From positions 27,409,873 to 27,473,872 of the forward strand of contig NC_083648.1 of assembly GCF_963576545.1 (NCBI RefSeq): a stretch of 64,000 nucleotides of DNA. The letters run 5' to 3'. Source of the stretch: Limanda limanda. Taxonomy: Eukaryota; Chordata; Actinopteri; Pleuronectiformes; Pleuronectidae. Shown here one piece after another: positions 1 to 10,900 of this stretch. A program made the position numbers and the translations under genes. How positions within the stretch are numbered: the stretch's first letter is position 1; each line of letters opens with the position of its first letter. The notes under the pieces are model-generated. The model worked only from the letters and a program-made list of their open reading frames with translations. It did no database searches and was not told the DNA's origin.

Positions 1-642
1 CGGAGAGACTTGCAAGTAGGCTCTACCCCCACTAAATGGGGTAGCGCGCATCGATCAGTACCATCCTTGAGCTTCTCCGACTTTCGGAAGGGTTAGGGTT
101 AGGGTTAGGGATGAAAGCACATAGGAGAAAGAGATATTCTTGAATAACTTTTTTTGTGAAGGTCGGAGAGACTTGCAAGTAGGCTCTACCCCGACTAAAT
201 GGGGTAGCGCGCATCGATCGGTACCATCCTTGAGCTTCTCCGACTTTCGGAAGGGTTAGGGTTAGGGTTAGGGATGAAAGCACATAGGAGAAAGAGATAT
301 TCTTGAATAACTTTTTTTGTGAAGGTCGGAGAGACTTGGAAAGTGGTTGCATCTGGACTAATTTGGGTCCTGCAGATCGATTGGTACAATCCCCGAGCTT
401 GTACGACCTTCGGAAGAGGTCGACCGACGAAATTCCCCCAAATCTGAGGAGATATTCTTGAATAACTTTTTTTGTGAAGGTCGGAGAGACTTGCAAGTAG
501 GCTCTACCCCCACTAAATGGGGTAGCGCGCATCGATCAGTACCATCCTTGAGCTTCTCCGACTTTCGGAAGGGTTAGGGTTAGGGTTAGGGATGAAAGCA
601 CATAGGAGAAAGAGATATTCTTGAATAACTTTTTTTGTGAAG

Positions 643-811
643 GTCGGAGAGACTTGCAAGTAGGCTGTACCCCCACTAAATGGGGTAGTGCGCATCGATC
701 GGTACCATCCTTGAGCTTCTCCGACTTTCGGAAGGGTTAGGGTTAGGGTTAGGGTTAGGGATGAAAGCACATAGGAGAAAGAGATATTCTTGAATAACTT
801 TTTTTGTGAAG
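643..811 (+). repeat. Type A monomer with four TTAGGG units (169 bp)
   Basis: One extra TTAGGG gives five G3 runs. Only three other monomers have four units: 7,188-7,356, 10,555-10,723 and 13,278-13,446. The pair at 7,188 and 10,555 are counterparts in the 3.36-kb duplication. No A has five or more, or fewer than two. Confidence 0.95.
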
Positions 812-3196
812 GTCGGAGAGACTTGGAAAGTGGTTGCATCTGGACTAATTTGGGTCCTGCAGATCGATTGGTACCATCCCCGAGCTTGTACGACCTTCGG
901 AAGAGGTCGACCGACGAAATTCCCCCAAATCTGAGGAGATATTCTTGAATAACTTTTTTTGTGAAGGTCGGAGAGACTTGCAAGTAGGCTCTACCCCCAC
1001 TAAATGGGGTAGCGCGCATCGATTGGTACCATCCTTGAGCTTTTCCGACTTTCGGAAGGGTTAGGGTTAGGGATGAAAGCACATAGGAGAAAGAGATATT
1101 CTTGAATAACTTTTTTTGTGAAGGTCGGAGAGACTTGGAAAGTGGTTGCATCTGGACTAATTTGGGTCCTGCGGATCGATTGGTACCATCTTTGAGCTTG
1201 TACGACCTTCGGAAGAGGTCGACCGACGAAATTCCCCCAAATCTGAGGAGATATTCTTGAATAACTTTTTTTGTGAAGGTCGGAGAGACTTGCAAGTAGG
1301 CTCTACCCCCACTAAATGGGGTAGCGCACATCGATCGGTACCATCCTTGAGCTTCTCCGACTTTCGGAAGGGTTAGGGTTAGGGTTAGGGATGAAAGCAC
1401 ATAGGAGAAAGAGATATTCTTGAATAACTTTTTTTGTGAAGGTCGGAGAGACTTGCAAGTAGGCTTTACCCCCACTAAATGGGGTAGCGCGCATCGATCG
1501 GTACCATCCTTGAGCTTCTCCGACTTTCGGAAGGGTTAGGGTTAGGGATGAAAGCACATAGGAGAAAGAGATATTCTTGAATAACTTTTTTTGTGAAGGT
1601 CGGAGAGACTTGGAAAGTGGTTGCATCTGGACTAATTTGGGTCCTGCAGATCGATTGGTACCATCCCCGAGCTTGTACGACTTTCGGAAGAGGTCGACCG
1701 ACGAAATTCCCCCAAATCTGAGGAGATATTCTTGAATAACTTTTTTTGTGAAGGTCGGAGAGACTTGCAAGTAGGCTCTACCCCCACTAAATGGGGTAGC
1801 GCGCATCGATCAGTACCATCCTTGAGCTTCTCCGACTTTCGGAAGGGTTAGGGTTAGGGTTAGGAATGAAAGCACATAGGAGAAAGAGATATTCTTGAAT
1901 AACTTTTTTTGTGAAGGTCGGAGAGACTTGCAAGTAGGCTCTACCCCCACTAAATGGGGTAGCGCGCATCGATCGGTACCATCCTTGAGCTTCTCCGACT
2001 TTCGGAAGGGTTAGGGTTAGGGTTAGGGATGAAAGCACATAGGAGAAAGAGATATTCTTGAATAACTTTTTTTGTGAAGGTCGGAGAGACTTGGAAAGTG
2101 GTTGCATCTGGACTAATTTGGGTCCTGCGGATCGATTGGTACCATCCCCGAGCTTGTACGACCTTCGGAAGAGGTCGACCGACGAAATTCCCCCAAATCT
2201 GAGGAGATATTCTTGAATAACTTTTTTTGTGAAGGTCGGAGAGACTTGCAAGTAGGCTCTACCCCCACTAAATGGGGTAGCGCGCATCGATCGGTACCAT
2301 CTTTGAGCTTCTCCGACTTTCGGAAGGGTTAGGGTTAGGGTTAGGGATGAAAGCACATAGGAGAAAGAGATATTCTTGAATAACTTTTTTTGTGAAGGTC
2401 GGAGAGACTTGCAAGTAGGCTGTACCCCCACTAAATGGGGTAGTGCGCATCGATCGGTACCATCCTTGAGCTTCTCCGACTTTCGGAAGGGTTAGGGTTA
2501 GGGTTAGGGATGAAAGCACATAGGAGAAAGAGATATTCTTGAATAACTTTTTTTGTGAAGGTCGGAGAGACTTGGAAAGTGGTTGCATCTGGACTAATTT
2601 GGGTCCTGCAGATCGATTGGTACCATCCCCGAGCTTGTACGACCTTCGGAAGAGGTCGACCGACGAAATTCCCCCAAATCTGAGGAGATATTCTTGAATA
2701 ACTTTTTTTGTGAAGGTCGGAGAGACTTGCAAGTAGGCTCTACCCCCACTAAATGGGGTAGCGCACATCGATCGGTACCATCCTTGAGCTTCTCCGACTT
2801 TCGGAAGGGTTAGGGTTAGGGTTAGGGATGAAAGCACATAGGAGAAAGAGATATTCTTGAATAACTTTTTTTGTGAAGGTCGGAGAGACTTGGAAAGTGG
2901 TTGCATCTGGACTAATTTGGGTCCTGCGGATCGATTGGTACCATCCCCGAGCTTGTACGACCTTCGGAAGAGGTCGACCGACGAAATTCCCCCAAATCTG
3001 AGGAGATATTCTTGAATAACTTTTTTTGTGAAGGTCGGAGAGACTTGCAAGTAGGCTCTACCCCCACTAAATGGGGTAGCGCGCATCGATCGGTACCATC
3101 CTTGAGCTTCTCCGACTTTCGGAAGGGTTAGGGTTAGGGTTAGGAATGAAAGCACATAGGAGAAAGAGATATTCTTGAATAACTTTTTTTGTGAAG

Positions 3197-4150
3197 GTCG
3201 GAGAGACTTGCAAGTAGGCTCTACCCCCACTAAATGGGGTAGCGCGCATCGATCGGTACCATCCTTGAGCTTCTCCGACTTTCGGAAGGGTTAGGGTTAG
3301 GGTTAGGGATGAAAGCACATAGGAGAAAGAGATATTCTTGAATAACTTTTTTTGTGAAGGTCGGAGAGACTTGGAAAGTGGTTGCATCTGGACTAATTTG
3401 GGTCCTGCGGATCGATTGGTACCATCCCCGAGCTTGTACGACCTTCGGAAGAGGTCGACCGACGAAATTCCCCCAAATCTGAGGAGATATTCTTGAATAA
3501 CTTTTTTTGTGAAGGTCGGAGAGACTTGCAAGTAGGCTCTACCCCCACTAAATGGGGTAGCGCGCATCGATCGGTACCATCCTTGAGCTTCTCCGACTTT
3601 CGGAAGGGTTAGGGTTAGGGTTAGGGATGAAAGCACATAGGAGAAAGAGATATTCTTGAATAACTTTTTTTGTGAAGGTCGGAGAGACTTGGAAAGTGGT
3701 TGCATCTGGACTAATTTGGGTCCTGCGGATCGATTGGTACCATCCCCGAGCTTGTACGACCTTCGGAAGAGGTCGACCGACGAAATTCCCCCAAATCTGA
3801 GGAGATATTCTTGAATAACTTTTTTTGTGAAGGTCGGAGAGACTTGCAAGTAGGCTCTACCCCCACTAAATGGGGTAGCGCGCATCGATCGGTACCATCC
3901 TTGAGCTTCTCCGACTTTCGGAAGGGTTAGGGTTAGGGTTAGGGATGAAAGCACATAGGAGAAAGAGATATTCTTGAATAACTTTTTTTGTGAAGGTCGG
4001 AGAGACTTGGAAAGTGGTTGCATCTGGACTAATTTGGGTCCTGCGGATCGATTGGTACCATCCCCGAGCTTGTACGACCTTCGGAAGAGGTCGACCGACG
4101 AAATTCCCCCAAATCTGAGGAGATATTCTTGAATAACTTTTTTTGTGAAG
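3197..4150. repeat. Run of three A-B dimers (3 x 318 bp)
   Basis: A 3197/B 3360, A 3515/B 3678 and A 3833/B 3996 follow one another, giving 954 bp of strict alternation, the longest dimer run in the window. Elsewhere single A-B dimers are inserted among trimers. Because 318 is divisible by three, this stretch keeps one minus-strand frame open for 426 codons starting in the next A; this is an arithmetic effect, not a gene. Confidence 0.93.
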
Positions 4151-4655
4151 GTCGGAGAGACTTGCAAGTAGGCTCTACCCCCACTAAATGGGGTAGCGCG
4201 CATCGATCGGTACCATCCTTGAGCTTCTCCGACTTTCGGAAGGGTTAGGGTTAGGGTTAGGGATGAAAGCACATAGGAGAAAGAGATATTCTTGAATAAC
4301 TTTTTTTGTGAAGGTCGGAGAGACTTGCAAGTAGGCTCTACCCCCACTAAATGGGGTAGCGCTCATCGATCGGTACCATCCTTGAGCTTCTCCGACTTTC
4401 GGAAGGGTTAGGGTTAGGGTTAGGGATGAAAGCACATAGGAGAAAGAGATATTCTTGAATAACTTTTTTTGTGAAGGTCGGAGAGACTTGGAAAGTGGTT
4501 GCATCTGGACTAATTTGGGTCCTGCAGATCGATTGGTACCATCCCCGAGCTTGTACGACCTTCGGAAGAGGTCGACCGACGAAATTCCCCCAAATCTGAG
4601 GAGATATTCTTGAATAACTTTTTTTGTGAAGGTCGGAGAGACTTGCAAGTAGGCT

Positions 4656-4677
4656 CTACCCCCACTAAATGGGGTAG
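4656..4677 (+). other. Inverted repeat (7-bp stem) in type A
   Basis: CTACCCC, then an 8-nt loop CACTAAAT, then GGGGTAG: a perfect 7-bp stem at monomer bases 25-46. It is present in most A monomers. It is weakened in the subtypes with G or T at base 25, where the outer pair becomes G-G or T-G. Type B at the aligned place keeps the ACTAA core but no stem. The minus-strand stop TAG that ends most apparent open frames lies in this loop. A function such as cruciform or RNA hairpin is not shown. Confidence 0.7.
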
Positions 4678-4722
4678 CGCGCATCGATCGGTACCATCCT
4701 TGAGCTTCTCCGACTTTCGGAA

Positions 4723-4743
4723 GGGTTAGGGTTAGGGTTAGGG
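4723..4743 (+). repeat. Embedded telomeric tract GGG(TTAGGG)3
   Basis: This tract occupies monomer bases 92-112 of type A and recurs at that place in every A monomer and in the B/A hybrids. I count about 772 TTAGGG units in the window: 230 A monomers with three, 27 with two, 4 with four, and 4 hybrids with three (a few units carry point changes). The standard tract has exactly four G3 runs spaced by TTA, the minimum for one intramolecular telomere-type G-quadruplex, and includes the TAGGGTTAG core recognised by TRF-type Myb proteins in other species. G4 folding and protein binding here are inference. Units sit on the + strand in every copy. Confidence 0.95.
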
Positions 4744-4763
4744 ATGAAAGCACATAGGAGAAA

Positions 4764-4808
4764 GAGATATTCTTGAATAACTTTTTTTGTGAAGGTCGGA
4801 GAGACTTG
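4764..4808 (+). other. 45-bp core spanning each monomer junction
   Basis: The last 31 bp of one monomer plus the first 14 bp of the next are the same in A and B consensus, although the flanking sequence has diverged. The core holds GAGATATTC, the dyad TATTC-TT-GAATA, the T7 tract, GTGAAG and GTCGGAGAGACTTG. Rare variants are GTGAAG to GTAAAG (for example near 16,478, 21,580 and 31,782), GAGAT to GACAT (near 14,388, 20,126 and 55,624) and T-tract changes. This is the best candidate for a bound site or for the segment that drives recombination register. No known binding motif was recognised. Confidence 0.75.
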
Positions 4809-5114
4809 CAAGTAGGCTCTACCCCCACTAAATGGGGTAGCGCGCATCGATCGGTACCATCCTTGAGCTTCTCCGACTTTCGGAAGGGTTAGGGTTAGGG
4901 TTAGGGATGAAAGCACATAGGAGAAAGAGATATTCTTGAATAACTTTTTTTGTGAAGGTCGGAGAGACTTGCAAGTAGGCTCTACCCCCACTAAATGGGG
5001 TAGCGCGCATCGATCGGTACCATCCTTGAGCTTCTCCGACTTTCGGAAGGGTTAGGGTTAGGGATGAAAGCACATAGGAGAAAGAGATATTCTTGAATAA
5101 CTTTTTTTGTGAAG

Positions 5115-5269
5115 GTCGGAGAGACTTGGAAAGTGGTTGCATCTGGACTAATTTGGGTCCTGCGGATCGATTGGTACCATCCCCGAGCTTGTACGACCTT
5201 CGGAAGAGGTCGACCGACGAAATTCCCCCAAATCTGAGGAGATATTCTTGAATAACTTTTTTTGTGAAG
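5115..5269 (+). repeat. Type B satellite monomer (155 bp reference copy)
   Basis: Reference copy of the minority monomer. It aligns to type A without gaps over bases 1-92: identical over 1-14, roughly 55% over 15-52, about 85% over 53-92. After base 92 it switches to a B-specific 32-bp cassette (AGGTCGACCGACG, then AAATTCCCCCAAATCTGAG) with no telomeric repeat, then rejoins A in the 31-bp end segment. It contains a SalI-type GTCGAC that A lacks. The main subtype difference is at base 50: CTGCGG or CTGCAG, the latter a PstI site. A rarer form has T at base 15, seen from 30,838 rightwards. GC is 74/155. A and B are diverged paralogues exchanged as a unit. Confidence 0.97.
5194..5212 (+). other. 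Inverted repeat CGACCT/AGGTCG in type B at the A/B breakpoint
   Basis: CGACCT, spacer TCGGAAG, AGGTCG: a 6-bp perfect stem at B bases 80-98. The 8-bp TTCGGAAG where all five hybrid monomers switch between A and B sits in the middle of it. Type A has a different short dyad here (TCCGA, CTT, TCGGA). Such a dyad at an exchange point is suggestive only, because the sequence shared by A and B also ends here and would place any crossover nearby. Confidence 0.65.
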
Positions 5270-5744
5270 GTCGGAGAGACTTGCAAGTAGGCTCTACCCC
5301 CACTAAATGGGGTAGCGCGCATCGATCGGTACCATCCTTGAGCTTCTCCGACTTTCGGAAGGGTTAGGGTTAGGGATGAAAGCACATAGGAGAAAGAGAT
5401 ATTCTTGAATAACTTTTTTTGTGAAGGTCGGAGAGACTTGGAAAGTGGTTGCATCTGGACTAATTTGGGTCCTGCAGATCGATTGGTACCATCCCCGAGC
5501 TTGTACGACCTTCGGAAGAGGTCGACCGACGAAATTCCCCCAAATCTGAGGAGATATTCTTGAATAACTTTTTTTGTGAAGGTCGGAGAGACTTGCAAGT
5601 AGGCTCTACCCCCACTAAATGGGGTAGCGCACATCGATCGGTACCATCCTTGAGCTTCTCCGACTTTCGGAAGGGTTAGGGTTAGGGTTAGGGATGAAAG
5701 CACATAGGAGAAAGAGATATTCTTGAATAACTTTTTTTGTGAAG

Positions 5745-5907
5745 GTCGGAGAGATGTGCAAGTAGGCTTTACCCCCACTAATAGGGGTAGCGCGCATCGA
5801 TCGGTACCATCCTTGAGCTTCTCCGACTTTCGGAAGGGTTAGGATTAGGGTTAGGGATGAAAGCACATAGGAGAAAGAGATATTCTTGAATAACTTTTTT
5901 TGTGAAG
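5745..5907 (+). repeat. Most divergent type A monomer, variant copy 1
   Basis: Carries GAGATGTGCAAG for GAGACTTGCAAG, TTTACC for TCTACC, ACTAATAGGGG for ACTAAATGGGG and GGATTAGGG within the telomeric tract (G to A at 5,844, breaking one G run). The only other copy is at 9,112-9,274, 3,367 bp away. The B that follows has AAAGTAGTTG. Confidence 0.95.
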
Positions 5908-7992
5908 GTCGGAGAGACTTGGAAAGTAGTTGCATCTGGACTAATTTGGGTCCTGCGGATCGATTGGTACCATCCCCGAGCTTGTACGACCTTCGGAAGA
6001 GGTCGACCGACGAAATTCCCCCAAATCTGAGGAGATATTCTTGAATAACTTTTTTTGTGAAGGTCGGAGAGACTTGCAAGTAGGCTCTACCCCCACTAAA
6101 TGGGGTAGCGCGCATCGATCGGTACCATCCTTGAGCTTCTCCGACTTTCGGAAGGGTTAGGGTTAGGGTTAGGGATGAAAGCACATAGGAGAAAGAGATA
6201 TTCTTGAATAACTTTTTTTGTGAAGGTCGGAGAGACTTGCAAGTAGGCTCTACCCCCACTAAATGGGGTACCGCGCATCGATCGGTACCATCCTTGAGCT
6301 TCTCCGACTTTCGGAAGGGTTAGGGTTAGGGTTAGGGATGAAAGCACATAGGAGAAAGACATATTCTTGAATAACTTTTTTTGTGAAGGTCGGAGAGACT
6401 TGGAAAGTGGTTGCATCTGGACTAATTTGGGTCCTGCAGATCGATTGGTACCATTCCCGAGCTTGTACGACCTTCGGAAGAGGTCGACCGACGAAATTCC
6501 CCCAAATCTGAGGAGATATTCTTGAATAACTTTTTTTGTGAAGGTCGGAGAGACTTGCAAGTAGGCTCTACCCCCACTAAATGGGGTAGCGCGCATCGAT
6601 CAGTACCATCCTTGAGCTTCTCCGACTTTCGGAAGGGTTAGGGTTAGGGTTAGGGATGAAAGCACATAGGAGAAAGAGATATTCTTGAATAACTTTTTTT
6701 GTGAAGGTCGGAGAGACTTGCAAGTAGGCTCTACCCCCACTAAATGGGGTAGCGCGCATCGATCTGTACCATTCTTGAGCTTCTCCGACTTTCGGAAGGG
6801 TTAGGGTTAGGGTTAGGGATGAAAGCACATAGGAGAAAGAGATATTCTTGAATAACTTTTTTTGTGAAGGTCGGAGCGACTTGCAAGTAGGCTCTACCCC
6901 GACTAAATGGGGTAGCGCGCATCGATCGGTACCATCCTTGAGCTTCTCCGACTTTCGGAAGGGTTAGGGTTAGGGTTAGGGATGAAAGCACATAGGAGAA
7001 AGAGATATTCTTGAATAACTTTTTTTGTGAAGGTCGGAGAGACTTGGAAAGTGGTTGCATCTGGACTAATTTGGGTCCTGCGGATCGATTGGTACCATCC
7101 CCGAGCTTGTACGACCTTCGGAAGAGGTCGACCGACGAAATTCCCCCAAATCTGAGGAGATATTCTTGAATAACTTTTTTTGTGAAGGTCGGAGAGACTT
7201 GCAAGTAGGCTCTACCCCCACTAAATGGGGTAGCGCGCATCGATCAGTACCATCCTTGAGCTTCTCCGACTTTCGGAAGGGTTAGGGTTAGGGTTAGGGT
7301 TAGGGATGAAAGCACATAGGAGAAAGAGATATTCTTGAATAACTTTTTTTGTGAAGGTCGGAGAGACTTGCAAGTAGGCTGTACCCCCACTAAATGGGGT
7401 AGTGCGCATCGATCGGTACCATCCTTGAGCTTCTCCGACTTTCGGAAGGGTTAGGGTTAGGGTTAGGGATGAAAGCACATAGGAGAAAGAGATATTCTTG
7501 AATAACTTTTTTTGTGAAGGTCGGAGAGACTTGGAAAGTGGTTGCATCTGGACTAATTTGGGTCCTGCAGATCGATTGGTACCATCCCCGAGCTTGTACG
7601 ACCTTCGGAAGAGGTCGACCGACGAAATTCCCCCAAATCTGAGGAGATATTCTTGAATAACTTTTTTTGTGAAGGTCGGAGAGACTTGCAAGTAGGCTCT
7701 ACCCCCACTAAATGGGGTAGCGCGCATCGATCGGTACCATCCTTGAGCTTTTCCGACTTTCGGAAGGGTTAGGGTTAGGGTTAGGGATGAAAGCACATAG
7801 GAGAAAGAGATATTCTTGAATAACTTTTTTTGTGAAGGTCGGAGAGACTTGGAAAGTGGTTGCATCTGGACTAATTTGGGTCCTGCGGATCGATTGGTAC
7901 CATCTTTGAGCTTGTACGACCTTCGGAAGAGGTCGACCGACGAAATTCCCCCAAATCTGAGGAGATATTCTTGAATAACTTTTTTTGTGAAG

Positions 7993-10900
7993 GTCGGAGA
8001 GACTTGCAAGTAGGCTCTACCCCCACTAAATGGGGTAGCGCGCATCGATCGGTACCATCCTTGAGCTTCTCCGACTTTCGGAAGGGTTAGGGTTAGGGTT
8101 AGGGATGAAAGCACATAGGAGAAAGAGATATTCTTGAATAACTTTTTTTGTGAAGGTCGGAGAGACTTGCAAGTAGGCTCTACCCCCACTAAATGGGGTA
8201 GCGCGCATCGATCGGTACCATCCTTGAGCTTCTCCGACTTTCGGAAGGGTTAGGGTTAGGGTTAGGGATGAAAGCACATAGGAGAAAGAGATATTCTTGA
8301 ATAACTTTTTTTGTGAAGGTCGGAGAGACTTGCAAGTAGGCTCTACCCCCACTAAATGGGGTAGCGCGCATCGATCGGTACCATCCTTGAGCTTCTCCGA
8401 CTTTCGGAAGGGTTAGGGTTAGGGATGAAAGCACATAGGAGAAAGAGATATTCTTGAATAACTTTTTTTGTGAAGGTCGGAGAGACTTGGAAAGTGGTTG
8501 CATCTGGACTAATTTGGGTCCTGCGGATCGATTGGTACCATCCCCGAGCTTGTACGACCTTCGGAAGAGGTCGACCGACGAAATTCCCCCAAATCTGAGG
8601 AGATATTCTTGAATAACTTTTTTTGTGAAGGTCGGAGAGACTTGCAAGTAGGCTCTACCCCCACTAAATGGGGTAGCGCGCATCGATCGGTACCATCCTT
8701 GAGCTTCTCCGACTTTCGGAAGGGTTAGGGTTAGGGTTAGGGATGAAAGCACATAGGAGAAAGAGATATTCTTGAATAACTTTTTTTGTGAAGGTCGGAG
8801 AGACTTGGAAAGTGGTTGCATCTGGACTAATTTGGGTCCTGCGGATCGATTGGTACCATCCCCGAGCTTGTACGACCTTCGGAAGAGGTCGACCGACGAA
8901 ATTCCCCCAAATCTGAGGAGATATTCTTGAATAACTTTTTTTGTGAAGGTCGGAGAGACTTGCAAGTAGGCTCTACCCCCACTAAATGGGGTAGCGCACA
9001 TCGATCGGTACCATCCTTGAGCTTCTCCGACTTTCGGAAGGGTTAGGGTTAGGGTTAGGGATGAAAGCACATAGGAGAAAGAGATATTCTTGAATAACTT
9101 TTTTTGTGAAGGTCGGAGAGATGTGCAAGTAGGCTTTACCCCCACTAATAGGGGTAGCGCGCATCGATCGGTACCATCCTTGAGCTTCTCCGACTTTCGG
9201 AAGGGTTAGGATTAGGGTTAGGGATGAAAGCACATAGGAGAAAGAGATATTCTTGAATAACTTTTTTTGTGAAGGTCGGAGAGACTTGGAAAGTAGTTGC
9301 ATCTGGACTAATTTGGGTCCTGCGGATCGATTGGTACCATCCCCGAGCTTGTACGACCTTCGGAAGAGGTCGACCGACGAAATTCCCCCAAATCTGAGGA
9401 GATATTCTTGAATAACTTTTTTTGTGAAGGTCGGAGAGACTTGCAAGTAGGCTCTACCCCCACTAAATGGGGTAGCGCGCATCGATCGGTACCATCCTTG
9501 AGCTTCTCCGACTTTCGGAAGGGTTAGGGTTAGGGTTAGGGATGAAAGCACATAGGAGAAAGACATATTCTTGAATAACTTTTTTTGTGAAGGTCGGAGA
9601 GACTTGCAAGTAGGCTCTACCCCCACTAAATGGGGTACCGCGCATCGATCGGTACCATCCTTGAGCTTCTCCGACTTTCGGAAGGGTTAGGGTTAGGGTT
9701 AGGGATGAAAGCACATAGGAGAAAGACATATTCTTGAATAACTTTTTTTGTGAAGGTCGGAGAGACTTGGAAAGTGGTTGCATCTGGACTAATTTGGGTC
9801 CTGCAGATCGATTGGTACCATCCCCGAGCTTGTACGACCTTCGGAAGAGGTCGACCGACGAAATTCCCCCAAATCTGAGGAGATATTCTTGAATAACTTT
9901 TTTTGTGAAGGTCGGAGAGACTTGCAAGTAGGCTCTACCCCCACTAAATGGGGTAGCGCGCATCGATCAGTACCATCCTTGAGCTTCTCCGACTTTCGGA
10001 AGGGTTAGGGTTAGGGTTAGGGATGAAAGCACATAGGAGAAAGAGATATTCTTGAATAACTTTTTTTGTGAAGGTCGGAGAGACTTGCAAGTAGGCTCTA
10101 CCCCCACTAAATGGGGTAGCGCGCATCGATCTGTACCATTCTTGAGCTTCTCCGACTTTCGGAAGGGTTAGGGTTAGGGTTAGGGATGAAAGCACATAGG
10201 AGAAAGAGATATTCTTGAATAACTTTTTTTGTGAAGGTCGGAGAGACTTGCAAGTAGGCTCTACCCCGACTAAATGGGGTAGCGCGCATCGATCGGTACC
10301 ATCCTTGAGCTTCTCCGACTTTCGGAAGGGTTAGGGTTAGGGTTAGGGATGAAAGCACATAGGAGAAAGAGATATTCTTGAATAACTTTTTTTGTGAAGG
10401 TCGGAGAGACTTGGAAAGTGGTTGCATCTGGACTAATTTGGGTCCTGCGGATCGATTGGTACCATCCCCGAGCTTGTACGACCTTCGGAAGAGGTCGACC
10501 GACGAAATTCCCCCAAATCTGAGGAGATATTCTTGAATAACTTTTTTTGTGAAGGTCGGAGAGACTTGCAAGTAGGCTCTACCCCCACTAAATGGGGTAG
10601 CGCGCATCGATCAGTACCATCCTTGAGCTTCTCCGACTTTCGGAAGGGTTAGGGTTAGGGTTAGGGTTAGGGATGAAAGCACATAGGAGAAAGAGATATT
10701 CTTGAATAACTTTTTTTGTGAAGGTCGGAGAGACTTGCAAGTAGGCTGTACCCCCACTAAATGGGGTAGTGCGCATCGATCGGTACCATCCTTGAGCTTC
10801 TCCGACTTTCGGAAGGGTTAGGGTTAGGGTTAGGGATGAAAGCACATAGGAGAAAGAGATATTCTTGAATAACTTTTTTTGTGAAGGTCGGAGAGACTTG

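Larger units (their letters stand above)
1..4631. repeat. Left segment: mixed A-A-B trimers and A-B dimers
   Basis: Monomer starts: A 1 (lacking its first 2 bp), A 162, B 325; A 480, A 643, B 812; A 967, B 1124; A 1279, A 1442, B 1599; A 1754, A 1917, B 2080; A 2235, A 2398, B 2561; A 2716, B 2879; A 3034, A 3197, B 3360; A 3515, B 3678; A 3833, B 3996; A 4151, A 4314, B 4477. A 643 has four TTAGGG units; A 967 and A 1442 have two. The opening stretch to 1,278 carries the same diagnostic series as the blocks ending near 7,992, 11,359 and 16,006, minus one A monomer, and is a partial further copy of them. No gene content. Confidence 0.95.
4632..4794 (+). repeat. Type A satellite monomer (163 bp reference copy)
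   Basis: Reference copy of the majority monomer. Bases 1-14 are the shared junction core. Bases 25-46 form an inverted repeat (CTACCCC, 8-nt loop, GGGGTAG). Bases 53-92 are about 85% identical to type B. Bases 93-132 are A-specific and contain most of the telomeric tract, then ATGAAAGCACATAGGAG. Bases 133-163 are shared with B and include a TATTC-TT-GAATA dyad and a run of seven T. GC is 77/163. In A-A-B units the first and second A carry different diagnostic changes: GGAATG after the tract only in A followed by A, two-unit tracts only in A followed by B. A copies lie throughout the array. Confidence 0.97.
4632..7992. repeat. 3.36-kb block, first copy (3,361 bp)
   Basis: Monomers: A 4632, 4795, 4958, B 5115; A 5270, B 5427; A 5582, 5745, B 5908; A 6063, 6226, B 6389; A 6544, 6707, 6870, B 7033; A 7188, 7357, B 7520; A 7675, B 7838. 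The block begins with an A-A-A-B tetramer and holds a very distinctive A at 5,745 (GAGATGTGCAAG, ACTAATAGGGG, GGATTAGGG), found only here and 3,367 bp further on. A 7188 has four TTAGGG units; A 4958 and A 5270 have two. Private changes such as GAGCGACTTG near 6,878 arose after duplication. Confidence 0.95.

Noticed and set aside
4656..4677. Compensatory base changes supporting an RNA stem in type A
   Set aside because: The linked changes at bases 25 and 47 do not restore a pair; they give G-G at the stem end, so they do not support conserved pairing.
4764..4808. Pol III terminator from the T7 run, with a small RNA gene per monomer
   Set aside because: I could not recognise A-box and B-box promoter elements in either monomer; a T run alone is not evidence.
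5199..5215. CENP-B box in type B (TTCG-N4-A form around TTCGGAAGAGG)
   Set aside because: The first half fits TTCG-N4-A-N2, but the required CGGG is TCGA here; in type A the central A is missing too. Not enough to call.
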